DNA from: Ceratotherium simum simum
Lineage: Eukaryota > Chordata > Mammalia > Perissodactyla > Rhinocerotidae
Direction: 5' to 3'
DNA: 64,000 nt
Assembly (NCBI RefSeq): GCF_000283155.1
Contig: NW_004454179.1
Span: 4,049,738-4,113,737, forward strand
Shown: positions 46,563 to 61,225 of the stretch, piece by piece
How positions within the stretch are numbered: the first letter of the stretch is position 1
Layout of the letters: each line of letters opens with the position of its first letter
The notes under the pieces: generated by a model
What the model was told of the DNA's origin: nothing
The model's input: the letters and a program-made list of their open reading frames with translations, nothing else
Databases searched by the model: none
Program-made: the position numbers and the translations under genes

Positions 46563-47869
46563 TATGATAACAGTGCTTACATGATCTCAACGACCGGGCC
46601 CTGGGGACTCACACTCCGAGATGGAACAGTTGGTTTAAATTAGGTTTCCATGTGAAATACGGTATCGCTATTTTTTTCCTAGCATTGTGGGAAAGTATAT
46701 GGAAAATGATTTGACTGATAGGAAATAAATCTGGATGCATGATCAGGATTGAGGCACAAACCATGTGGTGATCTGTGCCTGCTCTGTGACGCAGGCCTCT
46801 CCAGGGGAAGATAAGTTAACCCTTTCAGGCCCCTGGTCTAATAAGTGTGGTGCCAGCATAGTCTGAAAGAACAGTGACTTTCCAGAGACACTGATTTGCC
46901 ATCAATTTCACCAGGAAAGGAGCTAAAGACATAGGAATAATCTAGCCATAAGCTTCGAGGACTCATGCATTGGGTGTCTTTGACTTTTCAAGGTTTCATT
47001 TTTATTTGTAAAGAGATGGGTTTGAATTTCTAGCTCAAAGAGTCAATGATTTTATGATTCTAAGTGTTTGCTGATGATTTCCTACAGCAGCATAGGGCTC
47101 ATCAAAGCAGATCACACTCAAGGAAGAATCGGACAGAAGCACTAATGATGCTCAGTCTCTATTGGTAAAATAATGTCTTGCTCTAGTGAGCCAGAGTTTC
47201 ACAAAGGTGACTGTTAACTGGGTATCTGGGTGAGGGGACATGACATGGAGACACTGAGCAAGGAACTGCTCATAGCTGCAGGAGAGAGGCTGGCTCTGGG
47301 AATCCCAAGAGTTCCTGTGTGCTCAAAGCAGTCCCAGGAGATTGGAACTGATGGTTATCTTCTTCCCAAGAGGCTCTGAATTCCTTTCAGGGTGATCTGG
47401 ACCAGGCTTGTCCTAGAGGTCTGAGTCCACATCTGCTCTCCTGGTATTGCATGAGGGCCCAGCGAAGTCCAGAGCAGGTAGAGAGCAGAGGTGCGTGCTC
47501 GGAGCCCACTGAGCTGGGGCTGGGCTCAGGGATGGCAGGTGGCCCATCACATTTTGCTTCAGCCAATTTCAGAAGGGAAGAGACAGATTATTACTGCAGT
47601 GCTCCTGGCTGGTGCCAGAGAAGAATGCTGTTTTATCACTGAAACTCCCTGTTGCTTGTATTTCCCTATTTGTTTCTGGGTGGGGAGAGGAAAGAGGTGT
47701 TCAGCATCAGTCTCTTCTGTTCTGCTTTTTTCATTTCTTTAATCATTTTTAGTACTCTTCTCGATATTGTCTCCTTTTATTCCAGCTCTGTCTTCAAACG
47801 TGCAGCTCTTATTGAGTGCTTAGAAGGACCTAACCAGTGCCAAGTTTAGAGAAACTGTCATCTTTCGTC

Positions 47870-48000
47870 AGATGAAAGAGCACCGGACTGGGAGTCCTAG
47901 TTTTGACATCCACAAGAATTGTGACCTTGGAAAGTCACTCTCCCATAAGCCATAGATTCTTGATCTGGAAAAAATGGGGTTGGACTGCCCTCTGCCAGGA
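47870..48000 (+). mobile_element. MIR SINE fragment, sense
   Basis: AGAGCACCGGACTGGGAGTC, TTGTGACCTTGGAAAGTCAC and TGATCTGGAAAAAATGGGGT follow MIR. Confidence 0.75.
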
Positions 48001-48504
48001 ATAAATGCCATTCATTCCTATCATTTTATTGATGGGGAGAGGAGGGGCAGTATGCATAGACCTTGAACTCTTTTCTTTCTGCATTTGTCATGGGTCACCA
48101 CAAACTCTGCGTTCAGCCCTCACCCTCACTCAGGCCAGGGCAATGAGTTGCTCCCCAGGTTTCAGCACTGTTGTGAACCAAGTGCAGCTAATGGCCATGT
48201 GGGGTTAAGACCAAAGCTTTGGTTTGTTAACAACTGAGCTTATCACCCCAGAGATTAGCCAGGATAGAGAAAGTAACTTAAATGAACACTGGTGTCCAAA
48301 TACCATAGTATAGGTAGCAGCAAAACAATCCGAGATGTTAAGCAGAGGATTTTGAGGCTGCAGATCACAAAGGGGTACTTTAGTAGTAGATTATTATTAA
48401 ATATCATACTCCAGTCTGTGTGGTGGAAAAAACAAGTCACATTAGAATAAAGTTAAGCCTGGAGTGGGAGAACATTAGAGTTGGTATATACACATTTGGC
48501 ATTT

Positions 48505-48760
48505 AGTAAGTGGTTAATAGTGCCACCTCTGGGGCACACACCTCAGTCCAAATTCACTCTTTACCACCTGTTTGTTGGGGACCTTGAGCAAGTCTCTTAG
48601 GCCTTCTGTGCCTCAGTTTCCTCATCTGTAAAATGAGGATAATAATAGTCCCTGATTCTTAGGATCGTTGTGAGACATAAATGAGTTAACTTATGTAAAG
48701 TGCTTAGAAGAGTTCCTGGCGTATAGTGCTATGTAAGTGTTTGTTCTTATTATTATTTAG
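48505..48760 (+). mobile_element. MIR SINE, sense
   Basis: GACCTTGAGCAAGTCTCTTA, TGCCTCAGTTTCCTCATCTG and ACTTATGTAAAGTGCTTAGA are among the best-preserved MIR phrases in the window. Confidence 0.88.
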
Positions 48761-49014
48761 TCATTTGAGAAGCATAATAGATAATGCATTTGTAAAAGAT
48801 AGTTCAAAAATATATATATTTCTGTATTTTTTCATTTGATATTATGTATTGTACTACTTGATAAATGGTCTGTCATTTATGGGATAAGTGCATTGATCGC
48901 CTTTAATCTTGCTGTCCGTCAGTCAAATATATTTAAATCAATATTATTCTTAGGCCTTATTTTCTTATAGTCTCATGGAATTTTATAGATCAAGAGAGAT
49001 TTTATGAATTGCCT

Positions 49015-49125
49015 TTCAGCCTCCTTATTTTAAAGATGAAGATGAAGAGTACAGAGAGGTTAAGTGACTTTCCCAGAATCCTATTGCAAAGCTGTGATGG
49101 AGCCAGAGCTTCACATTGGTCTCTT
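49015..49125 (-). mobile_element. MIR SINE fragment, antisense
   Basis: TACAGAGAGGTTAAGTGACT, then TGATGGAGCCAGAGCTTCAC, is the antisense MIR core. It ends about 130 bp before PLCE1 exon B. Confidence 0.7.
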
Positions 49126-49195
49126 GGCTGGGTCCTTCACTTCCTAGTACTAAACTGATTTTTGAAAAGAGAAAAACCATTTTCTTATGAAATAA

Positions 49196-49459
<264 letters not shown>

Positions 49460-49804
49460 TGAATTAATTGCCCTGGTAACCACATTTACCTAAACCAGGC
49501 AATTGGTAGTGATTATTTGGGGGAAATATATTATCCTCTCTTAGCTCTGTCCCTCAAAGATGCTGCAGAATTCAGCCCCTGTGAGCCAGTCATGATCCTA
49601 ATTAGCTGTGTCTGCTCTGAGCCCATGCTCTTGGCCAAGCTGAGTAAAATTACCTGGTTGCATGACTCCGTCAACCCCAATCCTGACCCCTCTCTTCCCC
49701 TCCTGCCCTGTAAATCGCACTGTTACCTCTCTCTTCCCAGCTCTACCTTAAGAATTGCCCCAGCACTGTAAGCTCCCAACCACCGACTGCCCTTAGGAAT
49801 AACA

Positions 49805-50095
49805 GTGGCTAACACTGATAATAAGCATTCTCTAATGTTAGCTCTCATTTTTATTGAACACTTACTGTGTGTCAAGCATTGGGCTAAGCATGTTGCATGC
49901 ATTAACTCTTTTAATTCTCAGAACAATATTTTGCAATAGATACTATTATTATAATCACATTATACAAAAGGAGAAACTAAAGTTAGGAGAAGTTAAGTCA
50001 TTCACCAAAGGTCACCTGGCATGGGTAGGACATGAATGCAGGCAGCCTTGATTTCAGAGCCTGCCCTTCACCTCTGTGATATCCTGCTCTTATGC
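49805..50095 (-). mobile_element. MIR SINE, antisense
   Basis: TTGAACACTTACTGTGTGTC, AAGTCATTCACCAAAGGTCA and CATGAATGCAGGCAGCCTTG form a near-complete antisense MIR. Confidence 0.82.
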
Positions 50096-50204
50096 CTTCT
50101 CCATCAAGCTAATAATAAGGTCACCATTCTGTCAATAAAGTCTCCCGCCTTATTCCCTTTCAGCCTCGGTTACCTGGCATACAGTAACTGTCCTTCATGC
50201 TTGT

Positions 50205-50460
50205 GGGAGGCAATGTGGTGTGAGGAGGAAGAACATAAGTTGTTGAGTCAGAATAGCAGGGACTCAAATCCTGGCTCTCCCACAGAATAACTGTGTGATC
50301 TGGGAAAATTACTTGACCTCACTGAGCCCAGTTTCTTCATCTGTAGAATGAGGATAATAATAAAAAAGCGCCTATCTCTTTATGTAGGATTTAGTGAGAT
50401 AATATAAAGTGTCTGGCGTATAGTAAGTCTTTATAATATAAGAGAACCTCTTACTGTTGT
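50205..50460 (+). mobile_element. MIR SINE, sense
   Basis: GGGACTCAAATCCTGGCTCT, TTACTTGACCTCACTGAGCC and TTTCTTCATCTGTAGAATGA follow MIR. With its antisense neighbour it forms an inverted MIR pair about 110 bp apart. Confidence 0.85.
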
Positions 50461-50884
50461 TGTTGTTGTCTGAGATTCACCTTCCCAATGAGGGTTCTCA
50501 CTATAAATAGATCTTGCTTTGTAAAATTATCAAGTTTTTTCTTTGATTCTCCAGGTCCTACATAGGGATTCAGGATTGGGGGAGGAGAGGAAAATTCTCA
50601 GAGTTGGAAATTTTTTGTCCTTTTGAATTTTCTTAACTAAGAATAAACTCAAATGATCATGTTGTTAGCATTTAAAATGATCATAGAAATGTACCAGGTA
50701 CCACTCAAAAAAAGGAAAAAATAGAAAAAATACTGGGAGAACAAGAGGCTATATCCAGATGATTTGATTCTCTTTGTGATAAATTTTCTATAAAGAACCT
50801 GTGTTACTTTTATTTTAAAAAAAAAAAGATCATATATGATAAAATAGTTCTATTTCAATGATGCTTATCCTTCTATGTTTGACT

Positions 50885-51160
50885 GGTAAGTTGGTGCTGG
50901 CTGTTGGCTGGGGACCTCACTTTCTCTCTTCTGTCCTCACAGCATGGTAGCTGGCTCCCTCCAAAGTGAACAATCCAAGAGAGCAAGGCAGAAGCTGCAG
51001 TGCCTTTATGTCCTGGCCTCAGAAGTCACACGCTGTCACTTATGGCATATTGTACTGGTCACATAGGACCAGCACTGGTTCATTGTGGGTAGGGACTGTA
51101 CTGCACTAGGAAGTGTGGATCCTTGGGGGCCATCTTGGAGGCTGGCTGCCACATACCATG
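50885..51160. mobile_element. Old interspersed repeat, family not named
   Basis: AGCATGGTAGCTGGCTCCCT, AACAATCCAAGAGAGCAAGG, GAAGTCACACGCTGTCACTT and GCCATCTTGGAGGCTGGCTG occur in this order in many mammalian genomes. I recognise the phrase set but cannot assign a family reliably. Confidence 0.55.
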
Positions 51161-51787
51161 TATTAGATTCTCTTGATACAAGAATGGCCTCAGAATGACC
51201 CATGGAGACCTTGGGTGAATGTGACTTTCAAACCCAACTTAGTTTGGATACAAAATCCAAGAAGACCATAGAGCCAGGTGATTCTCTCTTAGAAGAGGAA
51301 TAACCTCAAACCGGGCTAAACCTCACCACTGATTCCTGTACATTTTGTCTTAGACCCTAGACCCACTGCCGCCTATTCATGCTTCTATATTTGGCTTAAA
51401 ACTGAACTGATCTTTACAAATATATGGGTAAAAATACCAAGTTTAATAGCTCTTTTGCTGGAACAATATATACAGAAGATAAGTTGCTAGATGTTCTTAT
51501 GATGGAATGATTGTGGAGGCAGAGCTTGTGTGTGCAGTTTCAGGCCTGAAAATATTTGGATTACAAGTAATTTAACTACATCAAGATAACTAAAGTTTTT
51601 TATTTTTTTAAGCTATTAGATGGGAAGGGGGAGCAACCTTACTATTAAATGACTTTGGTTTTCTATAGACATTGTACATTTTGCTTCCTCAAACTAAATT
51701 CTCAACTGTTTAAAGGAAACAATTAGAAATATGAAGATTTATAGATAACAATATTTACTTGTCAACTTAAAAAGTAAATTGGCCAGT

Positions 51788-52185
51788 TGTTTTACCCACA
51801 CAACAAGTTTATTTGGCATTAGCCAAAAGAATTGCAATTCGGGAAATATGGGAAACAAAGGAAGGGGCTTGCTTTTATAGAGGAGAAGGGGGAGTAGGGA
51901 GGGACTGTTCTAAACAAAAGTTCATTGGAGGAAAGTAAGAGTTCAGGGTGGTGACAGCTTCTCATTGGCTTAGCTGTGGTGCTTCTTGTTGGCTGGGCTG
52001 TTGCTGGGCAGGGAGAGACATCTTCCTTCCTCCTGCTGTATAGTAAAGCAGTAAACACCTTCCTGTCTGAGATGCAAGCTACATCTCTTCCTGTTTGGAG
52101 TAATTGATGATGGATCATAGGACATGAGAGATAGGCCTTCCTGTCTCCAATTTAGTTGAAGTTTCCTTTATTCATTTCACACAAT
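51788..52185 (-). mobile_element. Probable solo LTR of an endogenous retrovirus, antisense
   Basis: Read on the minus strand there are two CCAAT boxes (51964-51968, 51924-51928), a TATA-like CTATAAAAG (51872-51880), then AATAAA (51808-51813) about 60 bases further. That is the promoter-to-polyadenylation layout of an LTR. No gag, pol or env reading frame lies beside it, so it would be a solo LTR. Borders and family are uncertain, and I found no clean target repeat. Confidence 0.5.
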
Positions 52186-52225
52186 CATGGTGTCAATGTA
52201 AAATAATCCAAATGAAGAACAATAC

Positions 52226-52532
52226 AGGGCCGGCCCTGTGGCTTAGCGGTTAAGTGCGTGCACTCTGCTGCTGGCGGCCCGGGTTCGGATCCCGGGCGCG
52301 CACCGACGCACCGCTTCTCCGGCCATGCTGAGGCCGCGTCCCACAAACAGCAACTAGAAGGATGTGCAGCTGTGACATACAACTATCTACTGGGGCTTTG
52401 GGGAGAAAAAGGAGGAGGATTGGCAATAGATGTTAGCTCAGAGCCGGTCTTCCTCAGCAAAAATAGGAGGATTAGCATGGATGTTAGCTCAGGGCTGATC
52501 TTCCTCACAAAAAAGAAAAAAGAGCAATAGAA
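52226..52532 (+). mobile_element. ERE SINE, long-body type, plus orientation
   Basis: Head AGGGCCGGCCCTGTGGCTTA, B-box-like GGTTCGGATCC, long body, two tail units and an A-rich end mixed with G. An imperfect target repeat AAATGAAGAA is at 52210-52219 and 52533-52542. It lies about 350 bp from an opposite-strand ERE. Confidence 0.93.
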
Positions 52533-52544
52533 AAATGAAGAAAA

Positions 52545-52871
52545 TAATATGATGAATTCATACAATGGAATACTATTTAGCCACCCAAAATGATGTTTAT
52601 GAAAAAATTTTAATACCATTGGAAAATAAGTAACATACAATGCATAAAAACATCTGGGAACAAAGCTGTCAATACTTAATAACCTCTGCAATATTTATAC
52701 AGCAATATTTATAAAATACTTATATCAGACAGATGCAAATAGAATACTGAAAGAAGCTATACCTAATGTTACCTGTGAATGGTAGAACTGTAGGTGGATT
52801 TTCTATATTTTTGGTATTTTCCATATTTTCTACAATGAGCATCTAGTAACTTTATAATCATAAAAAGAAAC
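52545..52871 (+). mobile_element. L1 3'-end fragment, sense
   Basis: ACAATGGAATACTATTTAGC, then TGAATGGTAGAACTGTAGGT and TTTTCTACAATGAGCATCTA with TTTATAATCATAAAAAGAAA, is the 3' end of an old L1. An ERE inserted into its A-rich end. Confidence 0.75.
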
Positions 52872-52880
52872 AAAAGTTTT

Positions 52881-53182
52881 TTTTGTTTTTTTGTTTTTTT
52901 TGTGAGGAAGATCAGCCCTGAGCTAACATCTATGCCAATCCTCTTTTTGCTGAGGAAGACCGGCCCTGAGCTAACATCTATTGCCAGTCCTCCTCCTTTT
53001 TTTCCCCAAAGCCCCAGTAGATAGTTGTATGTCATAGTTGCACATCCTTCTAGTTGCTGTATGTGGGACGCGGCCTCAGCATGGCTGGACAAGCAGTACG
53101 TTGGTGCGCGCCCGGGATCCGAACCCGGGCCGCCAGTAGCGGAGCATGCGCACTTAACCGCTAAGCCACAGGGCCGGCCCCT
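52881..53182 (-). mobile_element. ERE SINE, long-body type, minus orientation
   Basis: The reverse complement starts GGGGCCGGCCCTGTGGCTTA at 53182 and contains the B-box-like GGTTCGGATCC and the long body. Two tail units are followed by a T-rich (TTTTTTG)n stretch on the plus strand. The target-site duplication AAAAGTTTT is at 52872-52880 and 53183-53191. It sits in the A-rich end of an L1 fragment, upstream of PLCE1 exon C. Confidence 0.95.
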
Positions 53183-53544
53183 AAAAGTTTTAAAATAGTG
53201 TCAATTCTCAATCTAACAAAAAATTATTGATCTTTGCTAAGGTTTGTCTTTTGCCCCCAAACATACCTTGACTACTCCATTACTCACGGAAAGAAGGATG
53301 GTTAAATAATGAGAACCATGTCTCATTTATTTATCCACTTTATTTATTTATACCTCCATTTCATGCCCAAAAAAGGATTCTCACCACCTTATAAGAAACC
53401 AGTTGTAGGACGAGCTGGACTTAGTGGGGTGAAATCGGGAAACAACTTTATTTTTCTGACCTCACTGTCTTTCAGACGTGCTTGATGGGATCTTCCTCTC
53501 CTGACTCTGGATTACACCTTGGGAGATCTTATAGCTTTCCCAGT

Positions 53545-53955
53545 CAGTTGTGTGGTTACTAAGCTGTCTCAGTTCATGAGCGTGAATGAATCTCAGAAAC
53601 ATATGGCTGTGCGAAAAAGCAGGTTGCCTAAAAGTAGCTACAGTGTGACACCATTTACATACAGTTTAACACAAACAATTCTATAAACTGCTTCACGATA
53701 TATACACATGTTGGGAAAGTGTAAAGAATTATAAGAGAATGAGAACCCTGAAGTCACAGTGTGGTCCCCTATAGTGAAGGGGGGGAGGAATATGTGCCCA
53801 CGGAGGAGTCCACTGGGGCCTCAACCATATTATTAGTGTTTTATTTTTTTAAACTGAGAGGTTGGGGCATGCATGTTTGTCATGTTGTACTTCTTTATGT
53901 CTTTTGGATATCTTATATATTACATGATGGTTTTTTAATCCAGTCTGATCTAAAT
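53545..53955 (+). mobile_element. Possible second L1 3'-end fragment, sense
   Basis: TGAATGAATCTCAGAAACAT, AGTGTGACACCATTTACATA and the TTTATGTCTTTTGGATATCT region resemble an old L1 3' untranslated part. Weaker than its neighbour. Confidence 0.45.
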
Positions 53956-55374
53956 CAAAATTTCAACCTCTCATTTAATTTAAAGCTTCTCCCTTTCCCC
54001 ACATTTCACAGCCCAGCTAGTCTCAGAAACCTGCAGTAGGGTGGGAAGATATGGTTTATCTTTTCTCTCTCTCTCCTTCCAACTCAAGGTCCCTGCGGAA
54101 AAAGTGGGCAGGAGAGGAGAGGGGAAGGGATGAAGGGTAAGGGGAACAAAGGTCTTACTTGGCTGGGACAGTTGTTATCTGGCCTAGGTGCTCCCACAGA
54201 GAGCAATGTGGGGTGCTTTTAGGGTTTCTTCCTAGTTACTCCTCCTAACTTCCCCCACCCCCTGTCCTATGGGTACCTCCCACTGCACCATTACCTGACA
54301 AGAGGCAGTGCACCCTCAATCCTCAGGATGCAGCTCTGTAAGTGCTGCCCTCACAGACACTTTCCGCTAGGGTCATCTCATTTGGCAGGCAGGCCTTTCA
54401 AGATAGCTCAGGTCCAGCTGCCTCTCACAGTGTCCACTCCTGACTCACAGGAAGCACTCAGCGCTTTGCCCTCCCAGACTCTGCAAATGCAAAACACACC
54501 CACTGGAACCTTCTCCCTCACATTGCTTTCTGGCAGCTCCTGGTGGCCTCTCATCTTTAGACTTTCCTAGGCAAGAGTCACACACCAGTCTATGTGGTTA
54601 ACAAACTGCCCAGGACACAGGTCAACCTCTCCATGGAATTCACTTGAAGGCCCTGCACTTGGGGTAGATTTCCTCCTTCTCACATACAGCGCTCTGACAT
54701 CTCTCTCCAAAGAAACATTCCCTAGCTGGCTCTCAGATCCAGTTCCTCTGCATGGGCTGATGGAGGGTTAGAGACCAGTGAGGGCAGAGCAGTTAGGGTA
54801 CCCCTTGTGATGACCTGGTGCCTATCTTTAGAAGATGGATTACAATGTCACCTGTTGTTCTCAGCAGCAATTTCAAAATAGGAAAAGTCCATTTAACATC
54901 TTGTTATGCAAATAATACTTTAAGATAATGTCCCTCACGGGCCAGTGGCTTATTGTCAAAGCTGGATTCAGTAAAAATAATTCTACAAAAGAGGCCAAAA
55001 CAGGCTTCATGTGTATCACTGAGGGACTGGCCTAATCCAAGGATAATACTTAAAAGATCAAGAGGAATGGATGGACCATGTTTCTGCAGGCAATCCTCCA
55101 TAAATATTTGTATAAACCATATTATCTATTATTTTCCCTTTTGGCTATAGCTGCAAGAAAAGCTTAAACCTAAGTTCATTGCCCACCTTCCAAAATTAAC
55201 TCCTTCCACATGTGTTTTTGTTTCTATCTGTCGTATTTAATTTTGTGTTTCAATTTATAAAAGTAATAATCACATCATTTGGGGAAGTGGGTGGAAATAT
55301 GATTCCTAAATAAATATAAGAAAACTTAGACAAAAAAGAATGAATTTGTATGGAATTTATGCCATTTACTGTAA

Positions 55375-57281
<1,907 letters not shown>

Positions 57282-57487
57282 TTTGTAGCCGATTACAGTG
57301 GACAAGATAATTTCTTACAACGTGTGGGACAAAATGGCTTAAAGAATTCAGAGAAGGAGTCTACTGTCAACAGCATCTTTCAGATCATCAGGAGCTGCAG
57401 TCGAAGTCTGGAGACCGAGGAGGAGGACAGCCCCAGTGAAGGGAGCAGCTCTAGGAGAAATTCCTTGAAGGATAAAGCCAGATGGCA
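57282..57487 (+). CDS. PLCE1: PLCE1 coding exon D: end of the CDC25 region and Ser/Glu-rich linker
   Basis: The 206-nt exon begins at phase 0 with [16 protein letters not shown] and ends with two bases (CA) of a Gln codon before donor GTAAGT at 57488. The middle part, [13 protein letters not shown], is the last helix-like part of the GEF region. It is followed by a charged, Ser-rich linker ([20 protein letters not shown]) and KDKARWQ. The linker contains an RRNS context, a basophilic-kinase-type serine site (inference). The next exon lies beyond the window or was not recognised in the 6.5 kb downstream. Human PLCE1 has the same order of segments at this point, from memory. Confidence 0.95.
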
Positions 57488-57843
57488 GTAAGTTTTACAT
57501 TTAAAAGTATGGATGCTTATTTCTTCTTTCTGTTATTTCTTTAAAAAAAATAAGGAAGAAAGAAAAGAAAATTAGAGCTATCCTGCCATTTCTAAAACTT
57601 CAACAAATTAAATTGCAGGATCAGACCATGATATTTTATTTATTTCATAACTTCTGTAAAAATTGTTTTTATTAATCACTGGGTAGGGCACAGGGACAAG
57701 TACTAAAATATTTTTAAATCACATATACTGATTTAGTTGGGCTGGAGTGATACCCAGAAATCAGTATTTTTGGCAGCTCCCGCCAACATCTGGGTGATTC
57801 TAAGACAGGTGGTTCAAGGATCTCACTTCAGAAACATGGCTCT

Positions 57844-58147
57844 GGGCCGGCCCCGTGGCTTAGCGGTTAAGTGCACGTGCTCCGCTACTGGTGGCCCGGG
57901 TTCAGATCCTGGGCGCGCACCGACGCACCGCTTGTCCAGCCATGCTGAGGCGGTGTCCCACATACAGCAACTAGAAGGATGTGCAACTGTGACATACAAC
58001 TATCTACTGGGGCTGTGGGGGAAAAAAAAGTAGGATTGGCAATAGATGTTAGCTCAGGGCTGGTCTTCCTCAGCAAAAAGAGGAGGATTAGCACAGATGT
58101 TAGCTCAGGGCTGATCTTCCTCACAAAAAAAAAAAAAGGAAAGAAAA
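57844..58147 (+). mobile_element. ERE SINE, long-body type, plus orientation
   Basis: Head GGGCCGGCCCCGTGGCTTAG, long body, two tail units and an A-rich end. The flanking repeat AGAAACATGGCTCT at 57830-57843 matches 58148-58161 with one mismatch. It begins 357 bp downstream of PLCE1 exon D. Confidence 0.95.
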
Positions 58148-59030
58148 AGAAACATGGATCTATGAGGTGGCATCTGCAGCTTTGTAAGTGTTCAGTTGTT
58201 CCAGTTGCTGTTTTATCAGCAGACATTGCAGTCTAGCCAGACAGGCTTACCCACAACCAAATGAGAAGTTCAGAAATCAGTGGTCTTGGGGCATGCATTG
58301 CATCTCTTCAAGGTCACTTACTCATGGTCAAGCCTAACTCAAATGGCAGAGCCTGGCCCAGCTGGAAGAATCCTTTGGTGCCATCCAGAGCTGTTAGGTC
58401 TACTGGCTTTGACATCTTTGCCACGAATGGTTTTATCTGTAGTCAGTATTCCTGAGTGATACCTTGCAGTTGTCTTGTAGTGCTTATACACATGTGTGTG
58501 CATTTGTAAGACATTGCTATTTGTTTTGCAAAGCCTTTCCCAATTGTCTCTGTGTGTGTGTGAGCCTACCCTGGGAAGGGTGACAGTGTTTTCAGAAAAT
58601 AATTTCTTTGGAATTATAGTGCTAGATTCTAAGAATCGTTGTGAACACAGAAATGAACACCTTATGTCTGAATCCCTAAAGCTGTTATGTTTTAAGGAGG
58701 TAAACGTATTTTCCAGGTTTCTCCAAAGTCTTTTGGCTTTCTTCCAAACCTCACTTCCTCACTTATTCCCCATACAGGACACAGGTGCTCAAAGATTAAC
58801 TGTTACTACCCTCACCACAGTGTCTTGGCCCTAAAGCTCAAATGTCTCAGAAGTGACTTCTACAATTGGTGTTTTTTTTATTTTAAGTTTATCTCAAATC
58901 AAAGATTATTTGAAAGTTTCCTCACTAGCAGTTTGCTGACATTAGTGGCAATCCATATAAGAGAGAGAGGATCATCTACAAATAAGCTCATGTCTACACA
59001 AGAAGCCTCTCATAACCATTTAAATCTTTA

Positions 59031-59092
59031 ATCTATATCTACCTCTATCTACCTATCTGTATATATAGGTATCTATGTATATATCTACCTCC
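59031..59092 (+). repeat. Degenerate TATC/TATA repeat
   Basis: CTATATCTACCTCTATCTAC and TATATATAGGTATCTATGTA steps form an interrupted tetranucleotide tract. Confidence 0.85.
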
Positions 59093-59462
59093 TTCCACAA
59101 AAGATCTTGTAGATGCTTATAAGAATAAATATAAATAATTGAGGATATTAAGGAAAAAGGCAAATAGGATAGGAAAAAATAAAACATACTGAAGTGTATA
59201 CTATACAGTCTTTACAGTGATCATATTTTGTTGTGAGAATTCTTAGTGGCCAAAGGAAAGAGGGAGTCATGATTCATTACAAATTTCACAGTATTTGTAA
59301 GAAAAGTCAGACAAATGTTTGGGAGAAGCATACCTTTTCTGTATACTGAGATCTGGCCAAATTCCTTTCTTAAATCCTACTATAAGGGATACATCACCCC
59401 TGAAGAGATAAAATAATGAATTTCATATGGCTCTTTTTTATAACAACCTTCACTTGAGGCCG

Positions 59463-59468
59463 TGTGTG

Positions 59469-59503
<35 letters not shown>

Positions 59504-59506
59504 GTA
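59463..59506 (+). repeat. (GT)n dinucleotide repeat
   Basis: About 22 TG units with one TTTG interruption. Probable polymorphic microsatellite. Confidence 0.96.
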
Positions 59507-60984
59507 TGGAAGTGTTACTTAAAGATGTCAGCCTTTCTAAAATGCTTTTAGGAGTGCTACCTTTAATTGAGCCTCAGAGACCTAGCCTCTGAGCTTTCCC
59601 TATACCGTCCTTTCCTTTTGCCTGGGGTTCCTTCAAGTGATAACATTTCTTCCCTCATTCCATCACCTCTCATGAAATTTTTATTCCCAATCTTCCGCTT
59701 ATTCCCATGTCCCCTTCCTAGTCTTTTTATCATCGACATCCTAAGAACATTTCTCTTCCACTTCCATTTTCCAGTTCCTGCTTGTAAGCACTCTTAGAAG
59801 GGAAAAAAGCACAAGAATGCAAATATTTCTTTTACGAACCTGTAAAGTCATATTGAAATCCTCGCACTGAAACCTGTGTACCTCAGTTCCAGTAATACTT
59901 TCCTTACCCCAAGTGACAGCTCCTCTGGAAAGAACCACTGAACACAGAAGATGGGGTGAGATGTTTAATAGAATCCACTGCCACCAGATCAGCAAGCACT
60001 GTTTCCAAGACTATCTGCCAGGACTTGGGATCTGTTCCTGACCCAGAGCCCCACGTTTAAATATCCAGCGCAGGGTTGTGTGTGGCAAGGGGATTTCCAG
60101 ATCCCAAAACCCATAGGAACCATGCTTTGTTGTTGAAATGGCTAAAACAAAGACTCTGTAAACAATAACCTCCAGCCCCTGTTCCTGTGGCAGCCACCAA
60201 GCCTGTGAAAATTACATCAAAGAAAGAAAGGACAATCTCGTGGTCCTTTGGTTCACCCAGCCTGCAGGGCCCTCTTATATTTTTTCTCAAACCTTTCAGC
60301 TGCTCCTGCCAAAAAACCCATTCAAAGCAGCCCAGAAAAGTGACCATAAAAAGTTCAACATCTCCACAGGAGAGAAACAGGGTTGAGAGAGTCTCAAAAT
60401 GTCCGCGGGATCTTAAGGCCATCTCGTCCCGCTTCCCCGGTACAGATGAAGAAGTGATACCTGGAGATGGGAAGTCACTTCCCTAAGTGACGCCCAGCAG
60501 AGCTGGGGCGTGAGCCTGACCACGCGTTCACCTGCAGGGCAGGGTCTTTTCTCCTGCAACGTTTAAGGCATTTTTTGTCCCTGTAGAGGAGCTGACTCAG
60601 CTTCTTTTTATTTCTAGTACCTGTAGATTAGGAACATCTGAATTCTAAAGGGACTCTAATTACATTTCATATGACCTATAAAGCTCATTAATAATGACTT
60701 TTTAAATTTAACAGCATGAAGAATAAATAAGCTTTGCCTGTGTGAGTATGTGTAAGTCGTGGAGGCGTAAGCGTAGCATATGACACTATGGTTGGAAAAT
60801 GGAAATTAAGAATATTAAGATACGTAGAGAAGAGTGTTGGGTCATATAGGAACTGCAAGTTTTTATTTTCAACACTGTTGACCCTCTTTAAGATGCTGCA
60901 GCATAAGAAGGATTTGTACATTTGGAGAAATCAGATATAAGTAGATAATGAGTGCAGACAGAACCTTGGAATGGAGGCTGCTTG

Positions 60985-61225
60985 AACCAGCTAAGAGCTC
61001 AGACCTTGCAGTCACATTGCCTGGGACTGAATCTTGCCACCACCACTTACTATTTGTGTCACCTGGGTAGGTGACTTAATTTTGCTAAGCTTCGGTTTTG
61101 TCATCTGTAAAATGAGAATGATCATAATGCTTTATAGGGTTGTTGTGAGGATTATGTGAGATGATGCATGTAAAATAACCAATTTTACATTGTAAATGCC
61201 ATATAAATGGGGCAGTTGTAATTAA
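60985..61225 (+). mobile_element. MIR SINE, sense
   Basis: AAGAGCTCAGACCTTGCAGT, GCCTGGGACTGAATCTTGCC and TTTTGTCATCTGTAAAATGA give an almost complete MIR. Confidence 0.88.

Noticed and set aside
46408..46590. A His-Thr repeat protein frame over the GT tract, and similar frames at 56223-56538
   Set aside because: The repeated residues are only the translation of dinucleotide microsatellites.
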